A stretch of 64,000 bases of DNA, taken from contig NZ_JALJZT010000002.1 of NCBI RefSeq assembly GCF_024171405.1, positions 930,001 to 994,000 on the forward strand. Reading direction: 5' to 3'. Positions 55,353-64,000 of this stretch are shown here, one piece after another. The notes under the pieces are model-generated. The model had not been told where the DNA came from, ran no database searches, and worked only from the letters and a program-made list of their open reading frames with translations. Positions within the stretch are counted from its first letter, which is position 1. The number at the start of each line of letters is the position of its first letter. This stretch comes from Qipengyuania citrea (GTDB lineage: Bacteria; Pseudomonadota; Alphaproteobacteria; Sphingomonadales; Sphingomonadaceae). Both the position numbers and the translations under genes were made by a program.

Positions 55353-56525
55353 ATGGATGTGACCGATCTCCGCATCGCGCTTTTCAGCGGGAACTACAAT
55401 TATACCCGCGACGGGGCCAACCAGGCGCTCAACCGGCTGGCTGACTATCTGCTGCGCCAAGGCGCGGCGCTGCGCGTCTATGCCCCGGTGGTGGCCGAAC
55501 CCGACTTCCCGCCGACGGGCGATCTCGTCGATGTGCCCAATGCCCGCATGCCGGTGAAGGGCCGCGGCGAATACCGCCTGCCCCTGCGGATCGACGCCAA
55601 GGTGCGCGCGGACCTGGCGGAATTCGCGCCCAATATGCTGCATCTGTCCTCGCCCGATCCGGTGGCACATGGCGCGCTCAAATGGGCGCGCGAGCGCGAT
55701 TTGCCGGTGCTGGCATCGGTCCACACGCGGTTCGAGACCTATCCGCGCTATTACGGGCTCGGTTTCCTCGAGCCCGCGGTCGAGGGGATCCTGCGCCGCT
55801 TCTATCGCCGCTGCGATGCGCTGGTCGCGCCCTCGCAAAGCCAGATCGCCGAACTGAAGGCGCAGGAGATGCATGACGACATCTCGATCTGGTCACGCGG
55901 CGTGGACCGGACGGTCTTCGACCCATCGAAGCGCGATCTCGAATGCCGCCGCGCGCACGGCCTTGCCGATGACGATGTGGCGATCGTCTTCCTCGGCCGG
56001 CTGGTGATGGAAAAGGGCCTCGACGTCTTCGCCGAGACGATCGTGCAATTGCGCAAGCGGCAGGTGCCGCACAAGGTCCTGGTCATCGGTGACGGTCCGG
56101 CGCGCGGCTGGTTCGAAAAGGCGCTGCCGGGCGGCATTTTCGCCGGATTCAAGACCGGCAAGGAGCTTGGCCGGGCGCTCGCCAGCGGCGACATCTTCTT
56201 CAACCCGTCGATCACCGAAACCTTCGGCAATGTCACGCTGGAGGCGATGGCCTGCGGGCTGCCGGTGGTGGCCGCGGGCGCGACCGGCGCCGCGAGCCTG
56301 GTCCAAGAAGGCGAGACCGGGCGGCTGGTCGCGCCGGGCCGGCCCGAAGTGTTCGCCCCGGCCTGCGCCGATGCGCTGGCGCCTTATTGCCTGGATGACG
56401 CGCTGCGGCTCGCCCACGGCGCCAATGGCGAGCAGGCGGCGCGCGCCTATTCCTGGGATGTGATCAACCAGGCCGTGGTCGATACCTATCTGCGACTGCT
56501 CGAAGCGCGCACGGCCGCGCGCTAG
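55353..56525 (+). CDS. Glycosyltransferase family 1 (GT4) protein
   Basis: A 390-residue GT-B glycosyltransferase. The N-terminal Rossmann half has NYNYTRDGANQALNRLADYL and SVHTRFETYPRYYG; the C-terminal half has FLGRLVMEKGLDVF, VIGDGPARGWFEK and the sugar-nucleotide motif PSITETFGNVTLEAMACGLPVV. It resembles lipid glycosyltransferases that use UDP- or GDP-sugars on diacylglycerol. The start at 55353 is chosen because the longer open frame upstream overlaps the serC leader. Cytosolic or peripheral membrane. Confidence 0.92.
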   Translation: MDVTDLRIALFSGNYNYTRDGANQALNRLADYLLRQGAALRVYAPVVAEPDFPPTGDLVDVPNARMPVKGRGEYRLPLRIDAKVRADLAEFAPNMLHLSSPDPVAHGALKWARERDLPVLASVHTRFETYPRYYGLGFLEPAVEGILRRFYRRCDALVAPSQSQIAELKAQEMHDDISIWSRGVDRTVFDPSKRDLECRRAHGLADDDVAIVFLGRLVMEKGLDVFAETIVQLRKRQVPHKVLVIGDGPARGWFEKALPGGIFAGFKTGKELGRALASGDIFFNPSITETFGNVTLEAMACGLPVVAAGATGAASLVQEGETGRLVAPGRPEVFAPACADALAPYCLDDALRLAHGANGEQAARAYSWDVINQAVVDTYLRLLEARTAAR

Positions 56526-56529
56526 GCCC

Positions 56530-56952
56530 TCAGCGCAGCACGCCCGCCGCGCCCATCCAGCGCGAATACCACAGCGAGAACAGCGTCGAGATCCAGATCG
56601 CCGCCATCAGCCCGGGGTTCTGGAGGCTGTCGGGGATTTGGGACACCACCAGTTCGAAATAGGTGGTGGCGATCAGTCCGATGGTCGCCACGACGAAAGC
56701 GGCGAACGCCAATTTGCGGCGCAGCAGCAGCAGGACCGAGCCGGTGAAGGCACCCCATACTCCCAGCGCCCATGCCGCATCGGCCCAGGCGGGGAAGCCA
56801 TCGAAATAGGCGATCTGGTCGGGGGTCATGCCCAGATCGGCCAGACTTCCTGTTTGCGTCATCGTATAGCTGTAGCAGCCGATCGCATTGAACAGCAGCG
56901 TCGCGATGCCCACGACCCACAAATGCCACGGCGTTTTGATTGCCTGTTCCAT
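56530..56952 (-). CDS. Small membrane protein (four spans, 140 aa)
   Basis: A 140-residue membrane protein with four hydrophobic segments (about residues 10-30, 55-77, 82-103 and 115-133) and a short acidic loop containing ADLGMTPDQIAYFDGFPAWADA. I do not recognise a firm family; similar proteins are called sugar-transporter-like in Sphingomonadales. GGAGAGAGTTCG supplies a ribosome binding site. It lies tail to tail with the glycosyltransferase gene and 73 bases from the padR stop. Confidence 0.78.
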   Translation of the reverse strand: MEQAIKTPWHLWVVGIATLLFNAIGCYSYTMTQTGSLADLGMTPDQIAYFDGFPAWADAAWALGVWGAFTGSVLLLLRRKLAFAAFVVATIGLIATTYFELVVSQIPDSLQNPGLMAAIWISTLFSLWYSRWMGAAGVLR

Positions 56953-57025
56953 CGAACTCTCTCCCCAAATGAGACCCGCGAGCGAAGACTAACGCTTCTC
57001 CCGCGGATCGCCAAATGGGTCGGGG

Positions 57026-57658
57026 TCAGAGCCGTTCGATCTTCTTCGCCAGATCGTCGACCAGATCGACGATTTCCTGCACCGTCTCCTCATCGAGCTT
57101 GCCCGAGCGGGCGCGGTTCTTGAGCACATTGGCGAGATTGCCGACCGCACGGAACATTTCCGGCGTGGCATAGGCGCGGCGATGCTCGCCATGACCCGAC
57201 AGGCGTTCGAACAGCGCCGCGACCTCATCGGCGCGCTCTTCCAGCTCGGTCCGGCCGGCGGCGGTGGCTTCATAGGCCTTGCGGGTCTCGTCGCCCGCGG
57301 CCTGCGCGATCGCGCCTTCATCCTCGAGCAGCGCGAGCGTGGGATAGATCGTCCCCGGGCTCGGCGCATAGGAGCCTTTGGTCAGCTCCTCGATCGCCTT
57401 GATCAATTCGTAGCCGTGGCGCGGCTCGTCGGCGAGCAGCTTGAGCAGGACGAGCCGCAGCTCGCCCGAACCGAACATGCGGCGGCGGCGGCGTCCGCCC
57501 CCGCGCGGGCCGAAATCGAACGTCCAGCCGGGGCCGCCGAACTTGGCCGAAGCGCCCAAGCCATCGCGGCAATCCGCCTCGTTCATCATCGCCGCCACGA
57601 AGGGCCAACCGCCCATTCGGCGCATCCTGCGCCATTTGTGTGCCTTGTGCATTGTCAT
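57026..57658 (-). CDS. PadR family transcriptional regulator
   Basis: A 210-residue PadR regulator. After a basic/Gly-rich head (GPRGGGRRRRR about 50-60), the winged helix has LLKLLADEPRHGYELIKAIEELTKGSYAPSPGTIYPTLALLEDEG. The C-terminal part is helical. The long basic head is unusual for a PadR protein of the simple type but common in the Sphingomonadales group. A 14-bp palindrome upstream (57684-57697) is a likely self-operator. It may control the membrane protein gene downstream. Confidence 0.92.
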   Translation of the reverse strand: MTMHKAHKWRRMRRMGGWPFVAAMMNEADCRDGLGASAKFGGPGWTFDFGPRGGGRRRRRMFGSGELRLVLLKLLADEPRHGYELIKAIEELTKGSYAPSPGTIYPTLALLEDEGAIAQAAGDETRKAYEATAAGRTELEERADEVAALFERLSGHGEHRRAYATPEMFRAVGNLANVLKNRARSGKLDEETVQEIVDLVDDLAKKIERL

Positions 57659-57683
57659 ATCCTCGTATGATCTTCGATAGCTC

Positions 57684-57697
57684 TAAGATATATCTTA
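57684..57697. promoter_or_regulatory. Palindromic operator candidate for PadR
   Basis: TAAGATATATCTTA is a perfect 14-bp palindrome in the 99-base gap between padR and rarA. It is AT-rich and lies 26 bases before the padR start. PadR proteins often bind such self-promoter palindromes, so autoregulation is plausible. Confidence 0.6.
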
Positions 57698-57757
57698 AAG
57701 CCGAGTCTGCAAGAGGGCACTGCAAATCCTCGGCGAACACCCTATGTCAGCCGACCA

Positions 57758-59080
57758 ATGGCCGACCTGTTTCCCGACGACCTGCCCCAGGCAGCTGCAC
57801 CCGACACCCTGCGCGAGGATGCGCCGCTGGCCGACCGGCTGCGTCCCGCAAGCCTCGACGAGGTGATCGGGCAGGACCATCTGACCGGGCCCGAAGGCGC
57901 GATCGGGCGGATGGTCGCGGCTGGCCGCCTGTCGAGCATGATCCTGTGGGGGCCGCCCGGCACCGGCAAGACCACCATCGCGCGGTTGCTGGCGGACAGC
58001 GTGGGGATGCGCTTCGAAAGCGTCAGCGCGGTATTCAGCGGCGTGGCCGACCTCAAGAAAGCCTTCGCCGCTGCCGACAAGGCCGCGCAAGCGGGTCAAC
58101 GCACGCTGTTGTTCGTGGACGAGATCCACCGCTTCAATCGCGCACAGCAGGACGGCTTCCTACCCTTTGTCGAACGCGGCACGGTGACGCTGGTCGGGGC
58201 GACGACCGAAAACCCCAGCTTTGCGCTCAATGCGGCATTGCTCAGCCGCGCGCAGGTGCTGATCCTCCAGCGGCTCGACCATGAAGCACTCGGCCAGTTG
58301 CTCGACCGCGGCGAGACGCTCGAGGGGCCCCTCCCCCTCACGCCCGAAGCGCGCGATGCGCTGGTCGCCAGCGCCGATGGCGATGGGCGGTTCCTGCTCA
58401 ACCAGGCCGAAACGCTCTACAATGCGCAGATCGCCGATCCGCTCGACCCGGCGGCGCTGGGCCGTTTCCTCCAGCGACGCGTCGCGGTCTATGACAAGGA
58501 CCGCGAAGGGCATTACAACCTCATCTCCGCGCTGCACAAGGCGGTGCGCGGAAGCGACGTCCAGGCGAGCCTCTATTACTTCGCGCGCATGCTCACCGCG
58601 GGCGAGGAACCGCGCTTCCTCGCGCGGCGGCTGATCCGGATGGCGGTGGAAGACATCGGCATGGCGGACCCGCAGGCGCTGGTGCAATGCATGGCGGCGA
58701 AGGACGCGTTCGAATTCCTCGGCTCGCCCGAAGGCGAACTCGCGCTGGTACAGGCCTGCATCTACCTAGCCACCGCGCCCAAATCGAACGCTGCCTACAA
58801 GGCGCAGAAAGCCTCCTTCAAATCGGCGAGAGAAACCGGCAGCCTGATGCCGCCGCAGAATATCCTCAACGCGCCGACCAAGCTGATGAAGGACATAGGC
58901 TACGGGTCGGGCTACAGCTACGATCACGACGCGGAAGAAGGCTTCTCGGGCGACGATTACTGGCCCGAGGAGATGGAGCCGCAGAATTATTACCAGCCCG
59001 TCGAACGCGGGTTCGAACGCGAGGTAAAGAAGCGGCTCGACTATTGGGACAAGCTGCGGCGCGAGCGTGGGCAGGTTTAG
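57758..59080 (+). CDS. rarA: Replication-associated recombination protein A (RarA/MgsA)
   Basis: A 440-residue AAA+ ATPase. It has ADRLRPASLDEVIGQDHL, Walker A GPPGTGKTT, Walker B LFVDEIHRFNRAQQD, sensor motif GATTENPSFALNAALLSRA and the C-terminal tetramerisation part with NAPTKLMKDIGYG. It acts on stalled forks and interacts with SSB. The last 14 bases overlap the next gene. It diverges from padR across 99 bases. Confidence 0.95.
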   Translation: MADLFPDDLPQAAAPDTLREDAPLADRLRPASLDEVIGQDHLTGPEGAIGRMVAAGRLSSMILWGPPGTGKTTIARLLADSVGMRFESVSAVFSGVADLKKAFAAADKAAQAGQRTLLFVDEIHRFNRAQQDGFLPFVERGTVTLVGATTENPSFALNAALLSRAQVLILQRLDHEALGQLLDRGETLEGPLPLTPEARDALVASADGDGRFLLNQAETLYNAQIADPLDPAALGRFLQRRVAVYDKDREGHYNLISALHKAVRGSDVQASLYYFARMLTAGEEPRFLARRLIRMAVEDIGMADPQALVQCMAAKDAFEFLGSPEGELALVQACIYLATAPKSNAAYKAQKASFKSARETGSLMPPQNILNAPTKLMKDIGYGSGYSYDHDAEEGFSGDDYWPEEMEPQNYYQPVERGFEREVKKRLDYWDKLRRERGQV

Positions 59081-59945
59081 CCATTTCCTCGCGATCGACT
59101 GGTCCGGCGCCAAGGGGCCGGTGCAGAAAGGCATAGCGCTGGCGCTGGCCGATGCGGCTGGCGGCCCGCCCGTGCTGGTCGAGCGGGGCCGCGGCTGGTC
59201 GCGCGCCGATGTGCTCGCGCTGCTGCGCGAGGACCTGCCCAACGATACGCTCGTCGGCATGGACCTCGGCATCGCGCTGCCCTTCGCCGATTGCGGCGCC
59301 TATTTTCCCAAGCGCGACGTGCTGCTGCCCGACGCGCGGGCGCTCTGGGCGCTGATCGACGATATCTGCGCTGGCGATCCCAATCTGGGCGCGCAAAGCT
59401 TCGTCGATCATCCCGAGTTCGCGCCCTATTTTCGCAACGGCAGCGATACCGGCATGCATTTCGGCTGCGACGGCGCCGCGCATGGACGCGGACGTTTCCG
59501 GGTCACCGAACGCGCGCAGGCGGAGATGGGCTGCAAACCCTATTCGAACTTCAATCTCGTCGGCGCGGCACAGGTGGGCAAGTCGAGCCTGACGGGGATG
59601 CGGGTGCTGCACCAGCTCCGCGGGCGATTGCCCGTGTGGCCGATCGACCCGCTGCCGGAACGCGGCTCGGCACTGGTCGAAATCTACACCAGCCTTGCCG
59701 CGCTGGAAGGCGGGAGAAGCGCCTCGAAAGCAAAGATGCGCAGCCATGAAGAACTCGACGCGGCGCTGGCCCGCCTGGGCAGCCCGCACGTCGGCGGTGA
59801 GGGGCCGATCGACGACCACTCCTCCGACGCACTCCTGACCGCGGCATGGCTGCGGCGTATAGCGGACGAACCGGGTCGCTGGACGCCGTCGGCGCTGACC
59901 CCCGAACTTGCGCGGACGGAAGGCTGGACCTTCGGCGCGCTCTAG
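59067..59945 (+). CDS. DUF429-like hypothetical protein
   Basis: A 292-residue protein with an RNase H-like start (FLAIDWSGAKG with Asp) and VGMDLGIALPFAD, then DHSSDALLTAAWLRR near the C-terminus, the pattern of DUF429 proteins whose function is unknown. The start is a GTG at 59067, inside the last codons of rarA (14-base overlap), so translation is probably coupled. The 3' end overlaps glsA by 4 bases. Confidence 0.75.
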   Translation: MGRFSHFLAIDWSGAKGPVQKGIALALADAAGGPPVLVERGRGWSRADVLALLREDLPNDTLVGMDLGIALPFADCGAYFPKRDVLLPDARALWALIDDICAGDPNLGAQSFVDHPEFAPYFRNGSDTGMHFGCDGAAHGRGRFRVTERAQAEMGCKPYSNFNLVGAAQVGKSSLTGMRVLHQLRGRLPVWPIDPLPERGSALVEIYTSLAALEGGRSASKAKMRSHEELDAALARLGSPHVGGEGPIDDHSSDALLTAAWLRRIADEPGRWTPSALTPELARTEGWTFGAL

Positions 59946-60883
59946 ATTTCGGGCAATTGCCCGCTGAAAACCGACCAGCCGGTCCTCCGCGCAATTTCTG
60001 CCAGCGCCTTGGCGCCGAGCAGGCTCGTCCCCGCGCGATTGAGCCCGGGCGACCAGACCGCGATCGCGGCACGGCCCGGAACGCTGGCGAGGATTCCTCC
60101 ACCCACGCCCGATTTCCCCGGGAAGCCGACTTCGAAGGCGAACTGGCCCGAATTGTCATAGTGACCGCATAGCAGCATGAGTGCATTGATGCGCCGTGCG
60201 CGGCTAGCGGAGCACATTTTCTGCCCCGTCACCGGGTCAGTGCCGTCCAACGCCAGGAACAGCGCACTTTCGGCCAGCTGCCGACAGCTCATCGAAAGCG
60301 CGCATTGACGAAAATAGACCGACAGCACCTCTTCCACCGGGTTCAGCAGCCTCCCGAAATCGGCGAGGAACCATGCCAGCGCGCGGTTGCGTTCGCCCGC
60401 CTCGCTTTCGCTGCGCGCGACATCCTGGTCGAAATCGATCTGTGGGTCGCGGCCCATCCGCCGCAGGCGATCGATCAGGTCGCGCACCGCCTCGTCCACC
60501 CCGCGCCGGCCGATGAAACGGTCGGTGGTGACGATGGCGCCCGAATTGATGAAAGGATTGCGGGGTATGCCCTTCTCCTTCTCGAGCTGCACGATCGAGT
60601 TGAAGGCATCGCCCGACGGTTCGCGGCCCACCGCGTCCCACAGCGCCGATCCCTCGCGTTCGAGCGCTAGTGCCAGTGCAAACACCTTGGAGATCGACTG
60701 GATCGAGAACTTCTCGTCCGCATCGCCGGCGCAGGCGACCTGGCCGTCATCGGTCGCCAGCGCGATCCCGAACTTGCATGGATCGACCGCCGCGAGGGCG
60801 GGAATGTAACGCGCGGGCGTGCCCCCGCCGCGCTCATCCGCAAGGGCATTCCACGTATCGGTGACGATTGCCTGCAAATCCAT
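59942..60883 (-). CDS. glsA: Glutaminase
   Basis: A 313-residue serine-dependent beta-lactamase-like glutaminase. The catalytic Ser63 and Lys66 are in the FSIQSISKVF block, with NPFINSGAIV, SCRQLAESAL and GFPGKSGVGGGILA later. It splits Gln to Glu and ammonia. The ATG at 60883 is chosen; the frame continues upstream over tRNA-Ala. Length matches GlsA. A tail-to-tail 4-base overlap with the DUF429-like gene. Confidence 0.95.
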   Translation of the reverse strand: MDLQAIVTDTWNALADERGGGTPARYIPALAAVDPCKFGIALATDDGQVACAGDADEKFSIQSISKVFALALALEREGSALWDAVGREPSGDAFNSIVQLEKEKGIPRNPFINSGAIVTTDRFIGRRGVDEAVRDLIDRLRRMGRDPQIDFDQDVARSESEAGERNRALAWFLADFGRLLNPVEEVLSVYFRQCALSMSCRQLAESALFLALDGTDPVTGQKMCSASRARRINALMLLCGHYDNSGQFAFEVGFPGKSGVGGGILASVPGRAAIAVWSPGLNRAGTSLLGAKALAEIARRTGWSVFSGQLPEI

Positions 60884-60934
60884 GCGCGCCGCGATAGGCG
60901 GGGCCGGTGTACAGGGCAAATGGTGAAAGCATCC

Positions 60935-61010
<76 letters not shown>

Positions 61011-61095
61011 GTTCCAGGTTTGCGGCACACCCGCAGAGGGGATGCGCGGCGCGCCACCTAGCGAATGGCGGCGCGCCTGAAAAGCATCAATCTGC

Positions 61096-61992
61096 CTAGT
61101 TCTGCGAGCTGTCGTCCCCGTCGCCGCTGTTGGGGATCGGCTGGACGACGGGCACCGAGGCGCGCGTTTCGTCGACCGGCACGATCGGTATCTTCGCTCC
61201 GGTATCGGGGTCGATGACCTTGGTTTCCTGCAGCGGGGTCGCGCTCAGCGATGCCGGATCGGCACCCGGCTGCGGCGTCTGGAACGGACGTGCGTTCTGG
61301 ACCGCGACATAGCCCGGCTGCGAATCTCCATAGCGATCGCCATAGCGGGCATCCCATGCGGAGGATTCGCGCTGGTATTGCTCATAGGCGACGAAGAACC
61401 GTTCGAACGGTCCTTCGAGAGCGGAGAAATTCGCCAGCGCGAAGCCTGCCGGGTCGACTTTTTCCGAAGCCAGATATTGCTGCGAGATGCCCAGCGCGGT
61501 GCGACAGAAGTCCGACCGTGCGGGCGGCAGCGCGAAGTAGTTGTAGACCATCGTCATCTGGCTCTCGCGCGCCATGATGGCGGGCCGGCCCCGGCCGTAT
61601 TCCTGCCGGTACTCGGCATCGATGCGGTCGTTCACCTGCTTCAGCGGGCGGGCGTGATCCTTGATGTAGCTGCTGTAGGCATCGAGGATCGGCTGGTATT
61701 GCGGGTCGAGGCAATTGAGCGCGGCGACGTTCCAGGCCGAGCGGAAGTGCCAGACCTTCTCGTCGTCCGAAATACCGAGATTGACCGTTTCGCGCAGGCC
61801 CAGCGAATTCACCGGCGGGATGGCCATGGCATAGGATGCCTGGCCCGGAGGCAGTGGGCGATACGGCACCGCTTCGACCGCCGGGGGCGGCGGTGGCGGT
61901 GGCGGCGGTGGCGGCGCGGCGCAGGCCCCCAAGACGGCGAACCCGGCAGCTGCGGCTGCCATGCGAATGGTGATGTTTGAACCGCGACTCAT
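61096..61992 (-). CDS. Pro-rich lipoprotein (298 aa)
   Basis: A 298-residue lipoprotein. A signal sequence with lipobox VLGACAAP is followed by a run of eleven Pro residues, then a domain with VPYRPLPPGQASYAMAIPPVNSLGLRET in segments, a helical middle part (NDRIDAEYRQEYGRGRPAIMARESQM) and an acidic, Pro-rich tail. GAGGAG 11 bases upstream supports the ATG at 61992. I do not recognise a family. It is likely anchored in a membrane facing the periplasm. Confidence 0.75.
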   Translation of the reverse strand: MSRGSNITIRMAAAAAGFAVLGACAAPPPPPPPPPPPAVEAVPYRPLPPGQASYAMAIPPVNSLGLRETVNLGISDDEKVWHFRSAWNVAALNCLDPQYQPILDAYSSYIKDHARPLKQVNDRIDAEYRQEYGRGRPAIMARESQMTMVYNYFALPPARSDFCRTALGISQQYLASEKVDPAGFALANFSALEGPFERFFVAYEQYQRESSAWDARYGDRYGDSQPGYVAVQNARPFQTPQPGADPASLSATPLQETKVIDPDTGAKIPIVPVDETRASVPVVQPIPNSGDGDDSSQN

Positions 61993-62086
61993 AGCGCGTG
62001 GCACTCCTCGATAAATCTGGCATTCATCCTGCGCTGCCGTCCCTTGACGGAGGATGAAGACACGCGTCCTAGCCCTCGCCGGGTGC

Positions 62087-62123
62087 AAAGAAAATGCCCG
62101 AGGCGCTGGTTACGCCCCGGGCA
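62087..62123 (-). terminator. Terminator of the Bax inhibitor-like gene
   Basis: TGCCCG-AGGCG and CGCC-CCGGGCA (62095-62105 with 62113-62123) form a near-perfect stem. On the minus strand it is followed by ATTTTCTTT. It lies just past the stop of the 62156-62896 gene. Confidence 0.85.
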
Positions 62124-62155
62124 CGTTCAAACGATTCCTGTGTGCGACGAGTGGT

Positions 62156-62896
62156 TTACTCGCGGCTGCCCATGAAGCGCAGCAGGAACAGGAACATGTT
62201 GATGAAGTCGAGATAGAGGCTCAGCGCGCCCATGATCACGGCCTTGCCGGCGAATTCAGTACCGCGCAGGTACTGATATTCGCGCTTGAGCCGCTGCGTA
62301 TCGTAGGCGGTAAGGCCTGCGAAGATCAGCACGCCGATAAAGCTGACGGCCAGCGCCAGCGTGCTCGACTGCAGGAACATGTTGATGACCATCGCGATCA
62401 GCAGACCGATGACGCCCATCACCAGGAAGGTACCCATGCCCGACAGGTCCTTCTTCGTGGTGTAGCCGAACAGGCTGAGACCGGCGAAGGCACCCGCGGT
62501 GGCGAAGAACGTCGCGGCGATGCTTTCACCCGTGTAGACGAGGAAGATCGTCGAGAGCGACAGCCCCATGACGGTGGCGAAAGCCCAGAACATCAGCTGC
62601 AGCGTCGCCTGGCTGAACTTGTTCACGCCGAAGCTCATCGCGAAAACGAAGGCGAGCGGCGCGAGCGCGACGATCCACATCAGCGGGCCGCTGGCGAAAG
62701 TCAGCGCCAAGCCGCTGCGGGCAGTCAGCAGCGCGACCAGGCCGGTCAGCAACACGCCCGAAGCCATGTAGTTGTAAATCTTGAGCATGTGGGCGCGCAG
62801 GCCCGCATCAAAGGTTTCCTGCCTGGCAACGGCGTCGCCAGCGCGTGGCACCGAGCCGAAGCCCTGCCTCTGGTCGGTGTCGTTCCAATTGGCCAT
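62156..62896 (-). CDS. Bax inhibitor-1/YccA family membrane protein
   Basis: A 246-residue polytopic membrane protein with seven hydrophobic segments between residues about 40 and 235. The family marks are MLKIYNYMASGVLLTGLVALL in segments near the start, LDFINMFLFLLRFMG at the end, and GLTAYDTQRLK with the conserved Asp. These proteins are calcium-leak or FtsH-interacting factors. The cytosolic head is longer than in E. coli YccA. It is followed by a terminator. Confidence 0.93.
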   Translation of the reverse strand: MANWNDTDQRQGFGSVPRAGDAVARQETFDAGLRAHMLKIYNYMASGVLLTGLVALLTARSGLALTFASGPLMWIVALAPLAFVFAMSFGVNKFSQATLQLMFWAFATVMGLSLSTIFLVYTGESIAATFFATAGAFAGLSLFGYTTKKDLSGMGTFLVMGVIGLLIAMVINMFLQSSTLALAVSFIGVLIFAGLTAYDTQRLKREYQYLRGTEFAGKAVIMGALSLYLDFINMFLFLLRFMGSRE

Positions 62897-63028
62897 GTCT
62901 ATGCAACTCCTTTTGGCGGCGCGGTCATACGCGCCGCTCGTGAGGGGAATATCGGCACTTTACCGCTCGATTTCAAGCGAAACCGGAATTTGTAAGGCTA
63001 ACGCGATTTAACCGATCGGAAGGGCGGC

Positions 63029-63532
63029 TCAGGCCTCGCCGACGGCATCCACCATCGCCGCCTCGAGCGCCTCGCTCGGGGTGCGCCCGCCCCACAGCAC
63101 GAACTGAAACGCCGGATAGAAACGATCGCATTCGTCGACAGCGATTTCGACCAGCGCCTGCGCCTGGCCCAGGCTGAGCATCCCGTCGTCGCCCAGTATG
63201 GTGGCATTGCGATAGAGCAGGACGCCGCCATTCGACCAGATCTCGAAATGGCCAAGCCACATCTGCTCGTTGATCATGCTGACGAGCTCATACGCAGGGG
63301 TCAGCTTGTCCTTGGCAATACGGATGTCGGGCAGACACAGGATCTGGAGCACCATGTCTTCCGGACGCCAGATGCCGCGCAACTGGTACTTGGTCCAGCT
63401 TCCCTGGATCTCGCCGCTCATTTCTGTCGCGGTCGATTCGCATGGCCAGCCACGCGCTTCGAACAGGGCTACCAGCAGGTCGAGCGGCGCAGCGTCCTCT
63501 TCGACCTCGTAGCGATCTTCTGATGGTCTCAT
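63029..63532 (-). CDS. YbjN domain protein
   Basis: A 167-residue YbjN-type protein with the fold related to type III secretion chaperones. Visible parts are LFEARGWPCE, EDMVLQILCLPDIRI and WLGHFEIWSNGGVLLYRNA. YbjN is linked to stress and motility in enterobacteria; the role here is unknown. The ATG at 63532 is chosen; a further upstream start at 63601 adds non-conserved residues. No close partner genes. Confidence 0.85.
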   Translation of the reverse strand: MRPSEDRYEVEEDAAPLDLLVALFEARGWPCESTATEMSGEIQGSWTKYQLRGIWRPEDMVLQILCLPDIRIAKDKLTPAYELVSMINEQMWLGHFEIWSNGGVLLYRNATILGDDGMLSLGQAQALVEIAVDECDRFYPAFQFVLWGGRTPSEALEAAMVDAVGEA

Positions 63533-63682
63533 CGGAGCTGTTCCATGCGCGTCATGACTTGCTGGATGCAGAAACGCGGGGCCGCTTGGCAATGCATGCA
63601 CGCCTCGACGCTGGGGAGAACCGTTAAGGGTTGTGCAAAGCTTGTGAACAAAACCGCCGCGCGCGTTAACCTTTGCGCGGGT

Positions 63683-64000
63683 TTACAGCTTTTCGATCAC
63701 TTGGCCCTCAGCGCTGGTGAAGGTGAAACAGTCGACGCCCAATTCCTTGAGTTCCTTGACCATTTCGCGCGCTTTGGCGGCACTGTCATAGGGACCCGAA
63801 AGCAGGCGATTGGCCTCGACCCAGGGGGTGACGAACGGCCCCTTGCCGTCGAGCTTGCCCTCCGCCTTGCGCGAAATCCGGCGCCAGTCGAACTTGAGCG
63901 CCGAAACATCCTTGCCGGTCGCGACCTGCACCCAGTGCCGTGCCGGATGGGCGGGCGGCGGCGGCGGCTTGGGTTCCTCGCGCTCGCGCGGGATGGCGAT
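63683..64000 (-). CDS. SPOR domain protein (5' end beyond the window)
   Basis: The minus-strand frame is open from 63683 to the right edge, giving at least 105 residues. A Pro-rich stretch (PKPPPPPAHP) leads into a SPOR domain, HWVQVATGKDVSALKFDWRR then GPYDSAAKAREMVKELKELGVDCFTF. SPOR domains bind denuded glycan strands at the division septum. The N-terminal part, likely TPR or lipoprotein sequence, is out of view. A GTG at 63931 is inside this frame but is not the likely start. Confidence 0.88.
   Translation of the reverse strand: MAIPREREEPKPPPPPAHPARHWVQVATGKDVSALKFDWRRISRKAEGKLDGKGPFVTPWVEANRLLSGPYDSAAKAREMVKELKELGVDCFTFTSAEGQVIEKL

Noticed and set aside
61868-61920. A GC-rich triplet run taken as a repeat element
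   Set aside because: It is the poly-Pro codon run of the lipoprotein gene, not an independent repeat.
63601-63682. CtrA-binding site near GTTAAC between the SPOR and YbjN genes
   Set aside because: Only half-sites are present; the TTAA-N7-TTAAC spacing is not met.

Overview
The window is a 64-kb, GC-rich, gene-dense chromosomal segment of an alphaproteobacterium. The gene set and sequence style fit the Sphingomonadales, most likely the Erythrobacteraceae. Pointers are a CcrM-type GANTC methyltransferase, a pckA-chvI-chvG-hprK-rapZ-EIIA-HPr cluster, a serC-serA operon with a serC-type leader, short adrenodoxin-type ferredoxin, and many small DUF genes typical of that group. About 70 protein genes, two tRNAs (Val-TAC, Ala-CGC) and several regulatory or repeat elements can be supported. 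Almost all of it is core chromosome. I see no prophage, insertion sequence, CRISPR array or obvious island.

Layout. 1-5 kb: truncated alpha/beta hydrolase, ccrM with a DnaA box and six GANTC sites upstream, cspA, rnhB and a PQQ-type sugar dehydrogenase. 5-9 kb: GNAT, DUF1285, Nudix and CCA-transferase genes, then a periplasmic protein. 9-18 kb: parC, PfpI protein, MscS channel, a ferredoxin with two cysteine desulfurases (one without a usable canonical start codon), a hydrolase and a TonB protein. 18-24 kb: small membrane protein, DUF3597, DUF885 peptidase, and a cyclic-nucleotide-domain/thioredoxin-reductase-like flavoprotein. 24-31 kb: pckA diverging from chvI-chvG-hprK-rapZ-EIIA-HPr-RNA methyltransferase, linking envelope two-component signalling to a regulatory phosphotransferase system.

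31-39 kb: acyltransferase, rmuC, def, recR, fmt, truA, an MDR dehydrogenase and asparaginase. A tandem duplication between fmt and truA left remnants of both genes. 39-48 kb: tRNA-Val, a TlpA-like lipoprotein, argH-lptM-lysA, a siroheme synthase with a degenerate C-terminal part, a MarR-like regulator with a receiver-like front end, an ECF sigma factor with DUF6768, an L,D-transpeptidase, purA and an aldo/keto reductase. 48-56 kb: a DUF5694 gene broken by an in-frame amber codon, with its start site buried in a terminator-like hairpin; then trhO, a GST, hisZ, serC-serA and a glycosyltransferase. 56-64 kb: PadR regulator with a palindromic operator candidate, rarA, glutaminase, tRNA-Ala, a Pro-rich lipoprotein, a Bax-inhibitor-like protein, YbjN and a SPOR protein running off the end.

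The most interesting items are short-range: the DnaA box plus GANTC cluster at ccrM, the hairpin that hides the DUF5694 start, the ATT start of a cysteine desulfurase, the fmt/truA duplication scar, a five-copy intergenic inverted repeat, and a large perfect hairpin next to parC. I found no clear multi-gene undescribed system. Database searches would be needed to test novelty for any item.
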